Positions 39,500 through 48,680 of a stretch of 59,904 nt of DNA are shown one piece after another. Below the pieces are notes generated by a model. It worked only from the letters and a program-made list of their open reading frames with translations, was not told where the DNA came from and ran no database searches. Made by a program: the position numbers and the translations under genes. Position 1 is the stretch's first letter; each line of letters starts with the position of its first letter. Source of the stretch: Gammaproteobacteria bacterium (GTDB lineage Bacteria > Pseudomonadota > Gammaproteobacteria > Competibacterales > Competibacteraceae); contig JACKNF010000018.1 in assembly GCA_024234995.1 (NCBI GenBank), positions 1-59,904 of the forward strand. Direction: 5' to 3'.

Positions 39500-39571
39500 T
39501 CATGGAACACATCCGCTACATTGTCTTGAAGCAGTCGATGTACCTGAATTCTTATCGGCCATCGTCATCAT
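39500..39571 (-). CDS. Possible 23-residue peptide in a short transcription unit
   Basis: Reads MMTMADKNSG, then TSTASRQCSGCVP and TGA on the minus strand. A possible promoter lies upstream (-35 TTGGCA at about 39618-39613, 16 bases, -10 TAGAGT near 39596), and a hairpin plus strong terminator follow at 39463-39403, so a transcript of roughly 180 nt is plausible. There is no good ribosome binding site, only A-rich sequence before the ATG. It may be an untranslated RNA instead. Confidence 0.25.
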   Translation of the reverse strand: MMTMADKNSGTSTASRQCSGCVP

Positions 39572-39701
39572 TTTTTTAGGCACACCTGACTCTAAAGCGT
39601 GTGGCGCGCCTGCCAATTCAGTGGACGCAGGTTGCGTGCCGTTGGTTTACCGCCTATGACCCAACCTAGCGATAAAGCATGAAGGGGGGTTAATTTGGCA
39701 A

Positions 39702-39740
39702 TAAAAAGCCCCCAGGCGGAAGTCTACCACCGCCTGGGGG
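39702..39740 (-). terminator. Rho-independent terminator of the fru operon
   Basis: An 11-bp stem CCCCCAGGCGG/CCGCCTGGGGG (39709-39719 with 39730-39740) is followed on the minus strand by five T residues. It lies 26 bases after the fruA stop. Confidence 0.93.
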
Positions 39741-39765
39741 AAGGGTTGAGAGCCACTTTTCCCGC

Positions 39766-41550
39766 CTAGGTTTTACCTTTCATAAGGTTTACGCTGGCCA
39801 ATTCCGGCGTTGCTGGAGTTTCCAAGGGGCGCTTGAGGAAAAACAGCGCGCCAGTGGTGATCAGCAGGCCGGCGACAATTGCCAGCAAATAAAGTGCCAA
39901 GTTTGTCACGGCATTGGGGATGGGCAACACGAACACGCCACCGTGTGGAACCCGTAATTCACAACCGAACACCATCGACAACGCACCGGTCACGGCGGCG
40001 CCGGCCATCAGTGCAGGAATCACCCGTAGCGGGTCTTTGGCGGCGTAAGGAATCGCGCCTTCAGTGACAAACGCTAGACCCCGCACGGCAGTCGCGCCGC
40101 CGGCTTCACGTTCGTCCAAAGAAAAGCGGTTCTTGAACAGCAAGGTAGCCAAAGCAAGACCGAGCGGCGGGACCATGCCAGCGGCCATCACCGCCGCCAT
40201 CGGCGTGTAGACTCCGCTGACAATCAGCCCGATGGCGAAAGCGTAGGCTGATTTATTGACCGGCCCGCCCATGTCAAACGCCATCATCGCGCCGAGCAGC
40301 AGACCAGGGAAAATGGCGCTGCTGCCCTGCATGCCTTTGAGCCAAGCGGTGATGCTGGCCAGAGCGGCGGCGGCCGGTTTGCCTGCAACGAAATACATTA
40401 GCAAGCCGGTCACCAGCGTACCGAGCAACGGCAGGATCAGCACGGGCTTGAGGCCGTCCAGGGTGCGCGGCAGGCGGATATAGCCGCTCATCCATTTGAC
40501 GCTGTACCCTGCCAGAAATCCGGCAGCGATACCGCCGGGGAAACCAGCGCCAATAGTGCTGGCGATCATGCCGCCGGTCATGCCGGGCGCGATGCCGGGC
40601 CGGCCGGCGATGGAATAGGCGATGTAACCGGCCAGCACCGGCACCATCAGCGTGAATCCAGCGTTTGCGCCGATCTGGAACAGCGTCCAGCCGAGTGTCC
40701 CCGCGTTGGCATCCTCGAAGACATTGATGCCGCCGATGGCGAAACTGAGTGCGATCAGCAAACTGCCCGCTACCACGAATGGAATCATGCAGGACACACC
40801 GGTCATCAGGTGTTTATAAGCCCCTGTGCGGGTTGCTGCCTGCTGCGCCTGAGCCTGCATGACCGGTGCGCCGTAATCCATGCTGCCGGTTTCAGCGCCC
40901 TGCATGGCGGCCTGTTCAATAGCGGTCCGCACCAGCGCCGCGCCATCATGAATCGCCGCTTTGGTGCTGGCTTCATACAGGCGCTTACCGGCAAAGCGGG
41001 TTTTGTCTACTTGCGTGTCGGCGGCGATGATCACCAGGTCGGCGGCAGCGATATCCTCGGCGGTCAGGGTATTTTTTGCCCCGACTGAACCTTGGGTTTC
41101 CACTTTGATGATGTGGCCTTGATTCATGGCGCCCTGTTCCAAACCCTCCGCTGCCATGAAGGTATGGGCGATGCCGGCCGGGCAGGCGGTGATAGCGGCG
41201 ATCTTCAAGGCAGCAGCGGGCAAAGTGGCGGGTTTGGCTGCTGCCGGAACCCTGGCCAGCGCGGCATTGATGACACGCACGCCGTCACGGATGGCGGGTT
41301 CGGTGGTGGTTTCATACAATGGTTTACCGGCAAAACGGGCAGTGTCTACCCGGATACCGGCAGCGATAATCGCCACGTCAGCAGCGGCGATACCGGCTTC
41401 GGACAAGGTGTTGCGCGTACCTGCTGGGCCTTGGGTTTCAACCTGGATATCGTGGCCAAGTGTTGTAGCGGCTTGCTCCAGTCCTTCAGCGGCCATGATG
41501 GTGTGGGCGATGCCAGTAGGACAGGCAGTGACAGCGATGATTTTAGCCAT
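39766..41550 (-). CDS. fruA: Fructose PTS permease, IIB'-IIB-IIC
   Basis: A 594-residue fructose-specific PTS membrane component that imports fructose as fructose-1-phosphate. Two IIB domains lie in tandem: the first with Cys10 in TACPTGIAHT and the second with Cys123 in TACPAGIAHT. Both keep the phosphorylated cysteine, whereas E. coli FruA has a degenerate first copy. The IIC domain (about 250-580) has roughly ten hydrophobic segments and the GGPVNKSAYAFA motif. Last gene of fruBKA, 50 bases after fruK, with a strong terminator following. Confidence 0.95.
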   Translation of the reverse strand: MAKIIAVTACPTGIAHTIMAAEGLEQAATTLGHDIQVETQGPAGTRNTLSEAGIAAADVAIIAAGIRVDTARFAGKPLYETTTEPAIRDGVRVINAALARVPAAAKPATLPAAALKIAAITACPAGIAHTFMAAEGLEQGAMNQGHIIKVETQGSVGAKNTLTAEDIAAADLVIIAADTQVDKTRFAGKRLYEASTKAAIHDGAALVRTAIEQAAMQGAETGSMDYGAPVMQAQAQQAATRTGAYKHLMTGVSCMIPFVVAGSLLIALSFAIGGINVFEDANAGTLGWTLFQIGANAGFTLMVPVLAGYIAYSIAGRPGIAPGMTGGMIASTIGAGFPGGIAAGFLAGYSVKWMSGYIRLPRTLDGLKPVLILPLLGTLVTGLLMYFVAGKPAAAALASITAWLKGMQGSSAIFPGLLLGAMMAFDMGGPVNKSAYAFAIGLIVSGVYTPMAAVMAAGMVPPLGLALATLLFKNRFSLDEREAGGATAVRGLAFVTEGAIPYAAKDPLRVIPALMAGAAVTGALSMVFGCELRVPHGGVFVLPIPNAVTNLALYLLAIVAGLLITTGALFFLKRPLETPATPELASVNLMKGKT

Positions 41551-41600
41551 GTTGATTTACCGTGATGCTCTGTTTTTCGTAGCGAGTTCGAAGAGCAGCT

Positions 41601-42593
41601 TCAGTCAATGACCGATACAGCGACGTGCCCAGCCAAGGCGCGGACTTCTGCCGGATGGGGTAAATGAGGCCCCCGCCGCATGAGCTTGGCGGCGGAAAAG
41701 GCGGTGGCTAGTTGCGCGGTTTCGATCAAGGACTGGTCTTCGAGACGGGCGGCGATCAGACCAGCGGCCATGGCGTCACCCGCGCCCACCGTGCTGGTGA
41801 CCGCTACTGGCACGGGATGGGCGTGCAGCGTCTGTTCGCGAGTCAAAAACAATGCGCCATCGCTGCCGAGCGAGACCACGACCCATTCCGGCGCTGGCGA
41901 GCCATGCGAGCCATGCAACACGTCCCGTCCGGCGGCCACCAGCGATGCCAGACTGCCGAGCGGCCGGTCCAGCAATTCAGCCAGTTCATACCGGTTCGGC
42001 TTGATCATCCGGGGGCCGGCGGCCAGTGCCGCTTTCAACGGGGCACCGCTGGTGTCCAGCAAGACCGGTATGCCTGCCGCCTGCATCCTTGTGATGATGG
42101 TCGCGTAGGCATTGACCGGTATTCCTGGCGGCAGGCTGCCCGACAGCACGATCCAGTCAACATGTTCCGCCAGCCGTTCGAGACGCTCCAGTACTTGGCT
42201 CAGTAAATCCGCTGCGGCGTCAGGCGCGAATTCTGGCCCTGGCATGTTGAGATCAGTAGTCTCGCCGGTGACGGTATCGGCCAGCTTGGTATTGACACGG
42301 GTCAGGCCATCGAGATAGCAGCAATGGTTGGCGATCTTCTTGCGCTCAAACAATGCTTCAAACAGCATGGCGTTCCCGCGGCCCAGTTGACCTGCAACGG
42401 CGGCGTTCACGCCAAAATCTGACAGACAAGACGCCACATTGATCGCCTTGCCGCCGGCGTCGATCTGCATCCGCAGGGCACGATTGACCGCGCCAGGTTG
42501 CAAGCCGGCGACTTCAATGGTTTGGTCCAGCGCCGGATTGAAGGCAACGGTGACGACACGAGGAGGATGCATGGAAGAGTGCAAGGGATTCAT
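41601..42593 (-). CDS. fruK: 1-phosphofructokinase
   Basis: A 330-residue PfkB-family sugar kinase that turns fructose-1-phosphate into fructose-1,6-bisphosphate. It has the PfkB N-terminal NPALDQTIEV block, GGKAINVASCLSDFG near 50, and the ATP/anion-hole motif STVGAGDAMAAGL with the catalytic Asp near 268. The ATG overlaps the fruB stop as ATGA, so fruB and fruK are coupled; an in-frame ATG seven codons on is possible. Confidence 0.95.
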   Translation of the reverse strand: MNPLHSSMHPPRVVTVAFNPALDQTIEVAGLQPGAVNRALRMQIDAGGKAINVASCLSDFGVNAAVAGQLGRGNAMLFEALFERKKIANHCCYLDGLTRVNTKLADTVTGETTDLNMPGPEFAPDAAADLLSQVLERLERLAEHVDWIVLSGSLPPGIPVNAYATIITRMQAAGIPVLLDTSGAPLKAALAAGPRMIKPNRYELAELLDRPLGSLASLVAAGRDVLHGSHGSPAPEWVVVSLGSDGALFLTREQTLHAHPVPVAVTSTVGAGDAMAAGLIAARLEDQSLIETAQLATAFSAAKLMRRGPHLPHPAEVRALAGHVAVSVID

Positions 42594-45091
42594 AGCGCGC
42601 GCACCTCATCCGCAGTGTGAGCACGCAGAGCGCGCTGGGCGAGTTTCTGCATCGCCGTCCATGATTCGCTGCGCAGCGCAGCTTTCACCGGCGCGATGTC
42701 CTGGGCGCTCATGCTCAATTCATCGACGCCAAGACCGGTCAAAATCCGCGCACCCAGCGGATCGCCAGCCAGCCCGCCGCACACCCCGGCCCAGCCGCTG
42801 CCGCCGGACCGGCTGGCGGTTTGCGCGCTGCGCACCGTGGTGTCAATCAGATTCAATACCGCCGGATGCAGGCTGTCGGCCTGGGCGGCCAGTTCTGGAT
42901 GCTGACGATCGACGGCTAGAGTGTATTGGGTCAGGTCGTTGGTGCCGATGGAGAAGAAATCCACTTGAGCGGCGAACCGGTCCGCTATGATCGCCACAGC
43001 TGGGATTTCCACCATGATGCCAAGCTTAATCTCAGGGCCACGGACCTGCTGGCGGGCGCGTTCGCAGTGTTCACGCAATGCTTCGATCTCGCCGGGATGG
43101 GTGACCATTGGGAACAGGATCCACAATGGACCGTGCTGCGCAGCGCGGTACAGCGCCCGCAACTGGGCATATAGCAAATCCTGGCGCTGCAACAGCAGCC
43201 GTGCGCCGCGCACCCCGAGGCATGGGTTTTCTTCGTGCGGCAGATTCAGATAAGGCACCTGCTTGTCGCCGCCAATGTCCAGCGCCCGGATGATCAACCG
43301 CCGTCCAGCCAGCATCTCAGTCATTTCGCGATAGACCTGGTACTGTTCTTCCTCGTCTGGGGCATGGCCGCGTTCTAGAAACAGAAACTCGGTGCGCATC
43401 AAACCAATCCCTTCAGCGCCGGCATCGAGGGCCGCCGCCGCTTGCTGCGGATTGGCGGCGTTGGCAGCGATTTCCACGGTATGCCCGTCGGTGGTGGTTG
43501 CTGGCTGGTGGCGAACAGCGTGTAATGCCTCACGGGCAGCTTGCTGCCGGGTGATCGCTTCGGCGGCGCGCTGTTGATCGTTCTCGTTGACGTCCAGATA
43601 CAGACAGCCACTGCTGCCGTCGATGATCGCCTGGCTCCCTTCCGGGGCCGTCAGTAACGCGGGACCCGCCGCGACGATGGCCGGTAATCCTAAAGTTCGC
43701 GCCAGAATCGCGGTATGTGAGGCCGGACCGCCGGCACAGGTGGCCAATCCCACTACCTGACGGGTGTCAAGTTGCAAGGTGTCAGAAGGCGTCAGATCTT
43801 CCGCAACCAGAATCGACGGCCCGGTGAGCACCATTTGCCGCTGTTCGATACCGAGCAATTGGGCTAGCACGTGTTCGCCCGCATCGCGCAAATCCAGCGC
43901 CCGGGCCGCTAGCAGGGGATCGGGGGTTTGTTGCAGCTTCGCGATCCGTGCCCGCAAGGCCCGTTGCCAGGACCAGGCGGCACCGTGGCCCTGCATGATT
44001 GTGGCCAACGCATCGCGCACCAGGATCGGGTCGGCCAACAGTTCGCGCTGTGCAGCGAAAATGGCGGCTTCAGCGGCGCTTAACCGCTGGCGGGTGTGTG
44101 CCTCCAGCGTTTCACGCCCGGCGCGAACTGCCAAGAGCGCCTGTTCCAGTGCTTCGCCTTCGGCCACGATATCGCCGGGCTGATCAGTGATCTGGAAACG
44201 GGCGGAGATGTGGCGCACAAGTTTGCCGGTCGCCAGTCCGGGGCTGGCGCTGATGCCGTAGAGGGTGGCCGGTGAGTCCGTGGGGGTCCACGCCGGCGCG
44301 GTTTTACGGGCGGTTAGGGCGTTGCGGCGGGCGCGTTCAGCACTGGCTTTTTCTTCAGCAGATAAGCTGTGCATTGTTTTGCACAGGGTGTTCAATGCTC
44401 GTTGTGCATCAGCGCCCTGGGCCGCCAGGCGCAGGGTGTCACCGCACGTTATCCCTAAGGCCAGCAGTCCGGTCAGCGTCTTGGCATCGGCACATTCACT
44501 GCCTTTGTAGATGCGCAGTTCGCAGGAGAAGCGTTTGGCGGTCTCGACCCAGCGTGTTGCGGGACGCGCGTGTAAGCCGTTGGGATAATCCACGATCCAG
44601 CCGGTTTCGGCATCGGCCGGTCCGGCGGGTTCTACCGGTGCCGCCACAACCGGCATCTGCTCTGTAGCGCCGCTCAGCGCGGCCATCAGCACCAGCGGAT
44701 TTTTGGCATGGAACAAGGTATCGAGCGCTTCGGGTTGCTGCATCAACCGGGTCAAACGGCGCAGCAACGCGATGTGTTCATCGGATTGGGCGGCGATGGC
44801 CACCACTAGATAGGCTTTTTGACCGTCGTGCCATTCCACTCCGGCGGGTACTTGCACAATGGCAATGCCGGTGTGATGGATCAGATGGCGGTCTTCGAGC
44901 ATCCCATGCGGAATGGCGACACCGCTGCCGAGGAAAGTATTGGCGGCCTGCTCGCGTTTCAGCAGACTGTCGATATAGAGAGGTTCAATATAGCCAGCAT
45001 CGGCCAGCAATTGTCCAGCGTGCTGGATCGCCTCGGCCTTATTTTGCACGCGAGCATCCAGACAGACGCAAGATTGAGTAATCGTTTTCAT
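42590..45091 (-). CDS. fruB: Fructose PTS multiphosphoryl protein IIA-HPr-EI
   Basis: An 833-residue soluble phosphotransferase that carries phosphate from phosphoenolpyruvate to FruA. It has three domains in a row: IIA-Fru with His62 in SGVAIPHGM; HPr with His174 in NGLHARPAT; and a full Enzyme I with the phospho-His459 in GGPASHTAIL and the PEP-binding C-terminal barrel (GIGLMRTEFLFL, IGTNDLTQY, CGGLAGDP). It needs no separate EI or HPr, as in Pseudomonas FruB. First gene of the fruBKA operon, with a LacI-type operator in its promoter. Confidence 0.96.
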   Translation of the reverse strand: MKTITQSCVCLDARVQNKAEAIQHAGQLLADAGYIEPLYIDSLLKREQAANTFLGSGVAIPHGMLEDRHLIHHTGIAIVQVPAGVEWHDGQKAYLVVAIAAQSDEHIALLRRLTRLMQQPEALDTLFHAKNPLVLMAALSGATEQMPVVAAPVEPAGPADAETGWIVDYPNGLHARPATRWVETAKRFSCELRIYKGSECADAKTLTGLLALGITCGDTLRLAAQGADAQRALNTLCKTMHSLSAEEKASAERARRNALTARKTAPAWTPTDSPATLYGISASPGLATGKLVRHISARFQITDQPGDIVAEGEALEQALLAVRAGRETLEAHTRQRLSAAEAAIFAAQRELLADPILVRDALATIMQGHGAAWSWQRALRARIAKLQQTPDPLLAARALDLRDAGEHVLAQLLGIEQRQMVLTGPSILVAEDLTPSDTLQLDTRQVVGLATCAGGPASHTAILARTLGLPAIVAAGPALLTAPEGSQAIIDGSSGCLYLDVNENDQQRAAEAITRQQAAREALHAVRHQPATTTDGHTVEIAANAANPQQAAAALDAGAEGIGLMRTEFLFLERGHAPDEEEQYQVYREMTEMLAGRRLIIRALDIGGDKQVPYLNLPHEENPCLGVRGARLLLQRQDLLYAQLRALYRAAQHGPLWILFPMVTHPGEIEALREHCERARQQVRGPEIKLGIMVEIPAVAIIADRFAAQVDFFSIGTNDLTQYTLAVDRQHPELAAQADSLHPAVLNLIDTTVRSAQTASRSGGSGWAGVCGGLAGDPLGARILTGLGVDELSMSAQDIAPVKAALRSESWTAMQKLAQRALRAHTADEVRAL

Positions 45092-45129
45092 ATTTATCTC
45101 TTATGGATATTGCTTTTTTTACACGATTA

Positions 45130-45159
45130 ATTTGTGAACGATTACATTTTGGGTGTCAA
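45130..45159 (-). promoter_or_regulatory. fru operon promoter with LacI/Cra-type operator
   Basis: Minus strand: -35 TTGACA (45159-45154), an 18-base spacer and a weak -10 ACAAAT (45135-45130). Overlapping it is a near-palindrome centred on CG, TGTAATCGTTCACA (45146-45133), the form of LacI-family (FruR/Cra) operators. A second ACGATTA half-site lies 18 bases nearer fruB. The fru regulator gene is not in the window. Confidence 0.55.
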
Positions 45160-45312
45160 ACAAAAGCTTGCCGGCGCCAAGAGGCGTTGAGAGGGAACAA
45201 ATGGATGACAACACGCCTAATCTGGCGTGTGTCCATATCAAGGCGGATCGATGCGGCTTTCAAGGAATTGATTGCCATTCTTCTTGGAAATCAGGTGCTT
45301 TGAGGTGGGCCG

Positions 45313-45990
45313 TTAAACACTGAGCCGCTCGCACAGAAAGATTGAGACAAAGGTCCGCCAGAGGCTTGCCCAGCGTTGCTCAAAACCTGCATCTGTCTTT
45401 TCCAGCGCCGAAACCACCATGATCTTGGTCAATTCGCGGCAGGCCGCCACTGCTTCCTGGCCCAAAGGGTTTTGCCAATTGACCGAGGCTTTCTGGTCCA
45501 AAGCATCGTGGCCAGGCCATGAATCATGGGCTGTCTTATTTTTCTCATCGTAAACATGAACATGAGTGATCACAAAATCCATTCCTCTCTTCATGCGGGT
45601 CACATGGGCTGGAGCATACGAATCCTGAAGCGCATGGAAAGCGTATCCCAATGGTCCAGCAATGAAATTCTGATTAAAGTTCCGGGTTGAGCCGAGCTTG
45701 AGCAGTTTTCGCAGGCTGATGGCGGCTTCTTTGCCATTGCGGGCAATCCATCGCTTGCCCAGCTCGTAAGCTTGCCGTTCGGTTTGACCGGCAGCCCGCA
45801 TGAAGTGATGTTTCTGTCCGTCTGGGCGCCAATGGCCCGCCGTGATCACATCGAGCACATCGCGATTGAGCGCATGATGAACGGTATGCTCAGTCAGCAA
45901 AGGACCGAGAAATTTGAGGTTAGGGGGTAAACCCTTTACGAATTGGGCAAGTGCCTCCCGGCTCATCGCTTCGTGGCCGAAGAGTTTCAT
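45313..45990 (-). CDS. Zinc-dependent phospholipase C/nuclease-like protein
   Basis: A 225-residue mainly helical protein. Its His/Asp pattern resembles the zinc phospholipase C / S1-P1 nuclease superfamily: TEHTVHHALNRDV and ITAGHW near the N-terminus, then GYAFHALQDSYAPAHVTR, then THVHVYDE and SWPGHD. No signal peptide is visible, unusual for secreted phospholipases of this group. It has an ideal AGGAGG-type ribosome binding site and starts 55 bases after the EEP-like/PPC gene, so the two are one operon. A longer upstream start would overlap that gene and is unlikely. The substrate is unknown. Confidence 0.6.
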   Translation of the reverse strand: MKLFGHEAMSREALAQFVKGLPPNLKFLGPLLTEHTVHHALNRDVLDVITAGHWRPDGQKHHFMRAAGQTERQAYELGKRWIARNGKEAAISLRKLLKLGSTRNFNQNFIAGPLGYAFHALQDSYAPAHVTRMKRGMDFVITHVHVYDEKNKTAHDSWPGHDALDQKASVNWQNPLGQEAVAACRELTKIMVVSALEKTDAGFEQRWASLWRTFVSIFLCERLSV

Positions 45991-46045
45991 GAGAACCTCC
46001 TTGAGGTCCGATCGCTCGGACCTCGCTGCCGGTTGATATGGCAAA

Positions 46046-48256
46046 TTACGGACGCAGCTCGGCTCGTAATTGAGTAATGCTGCTGCGCTGGTTATTGCTG
46101 TACACGGCAAACCACCAGGTGCCAGCAGTCAACGAAGGGTTGGTGGCGCCGGTGACCATAACCTCGGGAGCATGGGTTCCGCCCGCGCTGAAGTCGAACG
46201 TGTATTTGTCCGGCGGAATGTCCCGCCGCACATAAAGCGCGATGTCATCAGGTGTCTGAGCCGTTATCCGCAGATTGCTATAGCGGGTGCCAGCCGGTAC
46301 CTGGATGGCGAAAACTAAAGGATCGGCGTCATATACGTAGATGTTTTGCATGGAAAACACCTGCTCGCCGCTGGGCAGTGTCTGCGTCGTGAGGCCATCC
46401 GACCAAGTGGCGGTGACTTCATAGGCCGCAGCGCTGTATCCGTAGACGCCAATGTACACGGGATGGGGCCACGGGCTGGGCGGGATTGCCCATGGAGAAC
46501 CCAGGTTGTACGCGAGATGCTCTTGGGTACGTCCCCGTTGCCGGCTGGATGTTGTTGTCGTTCCCAGGGCAGGCCGCTGGCTGCCACCGTAATAGAGATC
46601 GCCGTCGCCGGGTCCGTTGCCAGTGAGCGTGATTTCCAGGCGGGTGGCGTTCACCGGTAGATTGAGGGTGTAATACTGCCAATCTCCAAACCAGACCGAA
46701 CCGGTGACCGGCACCCCGTTGGCGAGCGGAATGTCACCGGTAACCGGTGGCGCACCGGCGCAGCAGGATAAGGTCGTGGTCAACTCAAAGCCGGCGTCTT
46801 GAGGTCCTGGGGCCTGGATGCCAACATACCATCGGCCGGCGGTCAGCGGCGGATTGCTGGTCCCATCGATGGATAGCGTATGGACGATGTCGTTGTTTTG
46901 AATCTGGAACAGCGCGTTATTGAACCAGGGTGGCGTATCTTTTTGCACGTAGAGATGCACGGGGTCACCGCGGGTGCGTTCGGCTTCGATCTGTAAACCG
47001 GCGGCGTTCGCTGGCACGTTGAAGGCGTAGAACTGCCAGCCGCCAGGCTGGACGTTCTGCCAAGGCGCGCTGGTGACGGCGCCTGGCGGCGGCGTAGCAC
47101 CCGTATGGGAAGGATGAAGCAGGTTGTGCAAATTCTGCAAATCGTAGACCGCAAAGGCTCGCACGCGATAGGGGACCACCGAACCGGCGCTGTATTGCAC
47201 GATGATCCGCCACTCGCGATTCAGCAGATTGCGATCGGTAATCGTGATGCTTTCATCGCTGGTGCCAGGTGTGGCGCGATTGGCATAGAACACCCAGCTG
47301 TTGGACGAATACGACCAATAGGCCAGTTGCAAATCGGCATCGCCGGGACCCGCGCTTTCCATTTCGATGTGTAAACTCTCCAAAGCGGGAAATGCTGGCG
47401 TAAACCGGTACTCGTCGAGGTTGCGCGCCAGAACGGGCGAGACCGACCCGTCAACCGTGACGGCATTCTCCAGAGTGACCGGTGGCGGCGGTTGAAAAAA
47501 GCCGGAGAGATCGAGGCGATAATTCTTGATCAACCGGTACAAGTTGCGTTGTAAATTGCCCAGATCCAGATTTTTTGCGGCCGCTTTGTTTTTCTGGGGC
47601 GCGGCATCTTGGTATTGCGCCAAATCGGCATCGGTCAGAAGCCAGTTATATACCTCACCGCCGTCCTGCTTGATGAGCAACGGGCCTTCCAATTGAAGCA
47701 GTTTCCGCAGGGCTTCCAGCGCAGGGTCATCGATGCCGGTGATGTTAAGCTGGCCACCCACCAGCAAATAGTCATTTTCAGGCACCGCAACGACGAGGTG
47801 ATCCAGGAGATCATAAGCTTGCGCTAAGCGTTGTTTAGGGTCCAAAGAAAAATGGGTATTGATGACCCACAAATCTTTTTTGCCGGGCAGATCGATATGG
47901 GCATACAGCGAACGGCCATCGCCCGCCTTGGTTTCCAGATTGTTCCAAACCCCGTGTTTGATAATGCTGAAACGGCTGATCACGCCGCTGGGGATAAGGG
48001 ATTTGGCGTCACGAGCATAGGAAAATTCACCGCCGAAAGTGGTCGTTACCCAATGGCTGATTGCTGCCTCACTGTTGTCTCCGGCAACGAAATTCTGGAA
48101 CAGGATAACGGCAGGCTGATCTTTAGCGTAATCGGCGGCCGGATCGTTGGCCAGCAGAATGCGTAAGGGCAGTTCATCGGCCCAGACCGATGCAGACAGC
48201 GAGCCTAACCACAATGCCAGGCTGATGAATAGTCGACGGCAGGTTTTTAATCGCAT
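46046..48256 (-). CDS. Secreted EEP-like protein with PPC (pre-peptidase C-terminal) repeats
   Basis: A 736-residue exported protein: signal peptide to VWA near residue 26; an N-terminal 230 residues resembling endonuclease/exonuclease/phosphatase folds (WVINTHFSLDPKQR, LLVGGQLNITG); then four beta-rich PPC-like domains (about 255-375, 395-490, 500-615, 625-735) with repeated GDxDLY-type and AGTWWFAVY-type strands. The usual EEP catalytic Asn-Asp pair (GDFN) is replaced by Gly-Gly-Gln-Leu-Asn, and the C-terminal SDHxP is not seen, so catalysis is doubtful. It is probably an extracellular binding protein, in operon with the phospholipase-like gene. ATG at 48256 is chosen because the signal peptide starts there. 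Confidence 0.6.
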   Translation of the reverse strand: MRLKTCRRLFISLALWLGSLSASVWADELPLRILLANDPAADYAKDQPAVILFQNFVAGDNSEAAISHWVTTTFGGEFSYARDAKSLIPSGVISRFSIIKHGVWNNLETKAGDGRSLYAHIDLPGKKDLWVINTHFSLDPKQRLAQAYDLLDHLVVAVPENDYLLVGGQLNITGIDDPALEALRKLLQLEGPLLIKQDGGEVYNWLLTDADLAQYQDAAPQKNKAAAKNLDLGNLQRNLYRLIKNYRLDLSGFFQPPPPVTLENAVTVDGSVSPVLARNLDEYRFTPAFPALESLHIEMESAGPGDADLQLAYWSYSSNSWVFYANRATPGTSDESITITDRNLLNREWRIIVQYSAGSVVPYRVRAFAVYDLQNLHNLLHPSHTGATPPPGAVTSAPWQNVQPGGWQFYAFNVPANAAGLQIEAERTRGDPVHLYVQKDTPPWFNNALFQIQNNDIVHTLSIDGTSNPPLTAGRWYVGIQAPGPQDAGFELTTTLSCCAGAPPVTGDIPLANGVPVTGSVWFGDWQYYTLNLPVNATRLEITLTGNGPGDGDLYYGGSQRPALGTTTTSSRQRGRTQEHLAYNLGSPWAIPPSPWPHPVYIGVYGYSAAAYEVTATWSDGLTTQTLPSGEQVFSMQNIYVYDADPLVFAIQVPAGTRYSNLRITAQTPDDIALYVRRDIPPDKYTFDFSAGGTHAPEVMVTGATNPSLTAGTWWFAVYSNNQRSSITQLRAELRP

Positions 48257-48680
48257 CAATTGTGTCCCCGTGGGTTGATTACACAGCAGTGGATTGTCAA
48301 GCACGGCGGCTTTTTATCGTGGGTGATAACCATCACCTGTTACGGCCGGCGGGTCATTCAGGCACCACCGGAGCGCCGCTCGCGAAACGGACGACCGCAA
48401 ATTAAGTACCAGTTCAGCTTCGCATCCACGGGATCTTGGGAGATCGCCTCATTCTGGCGGCGGTGAAGAGACGCGTTTGACTGTGGATTTAAGAGCCATA
48501 AACCCTGCACGAAAACCAGCGGATAGCGGTAAGCCAGGCTGGCCGGGTCATATTGATTCGAGAGAGGCCAATGTGAACGGCTCTAAATGGTTATCGCCGT
48601 GGCGCTAGAAGCGGGACAGTTTTCTTCGAGACAAGGACCCTTTGGATTAAGGGCTATCAGCCATCGCTGGCCTCATCCTT
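48257..48680. other. Intergenic region, no gene
   Basis: A 424-base gap between the EEP/PPC gene and the ATPase remnant. A small hairpin (GGTGAT/ATCACC, about 48322-48337) is the only structure; TTGACA at 48301-48296 on the minus strand lacks a matching -10. No coding frame is convincing. Confidence 0.4.

Larger units (their letters stand above)
39391..39757 (-). repeat. Duplicated terminator block between comB and fruA
   Basis: Two diverged copies of about 70 bases, at 39391-39463 and 39690-39757, share the order GGTTATTTGGCATAAAAA-type lead, a GC-rich hairpin with an AGGCGG stem, then a GGGAG/AGAGCC-type segment. Each copy works as a minus-strand terminator (listed separately). Between the copies lies a possible promoter and a 23-residue reading frame. 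Confidence 0.7.

Noticed and set aside
39328..39579. An 83-codon plus-strand frame between comB and fruA
   Set aside because: It runs through the inverted halves of a terminator and has no protein-like pattern or ribosome binding site.
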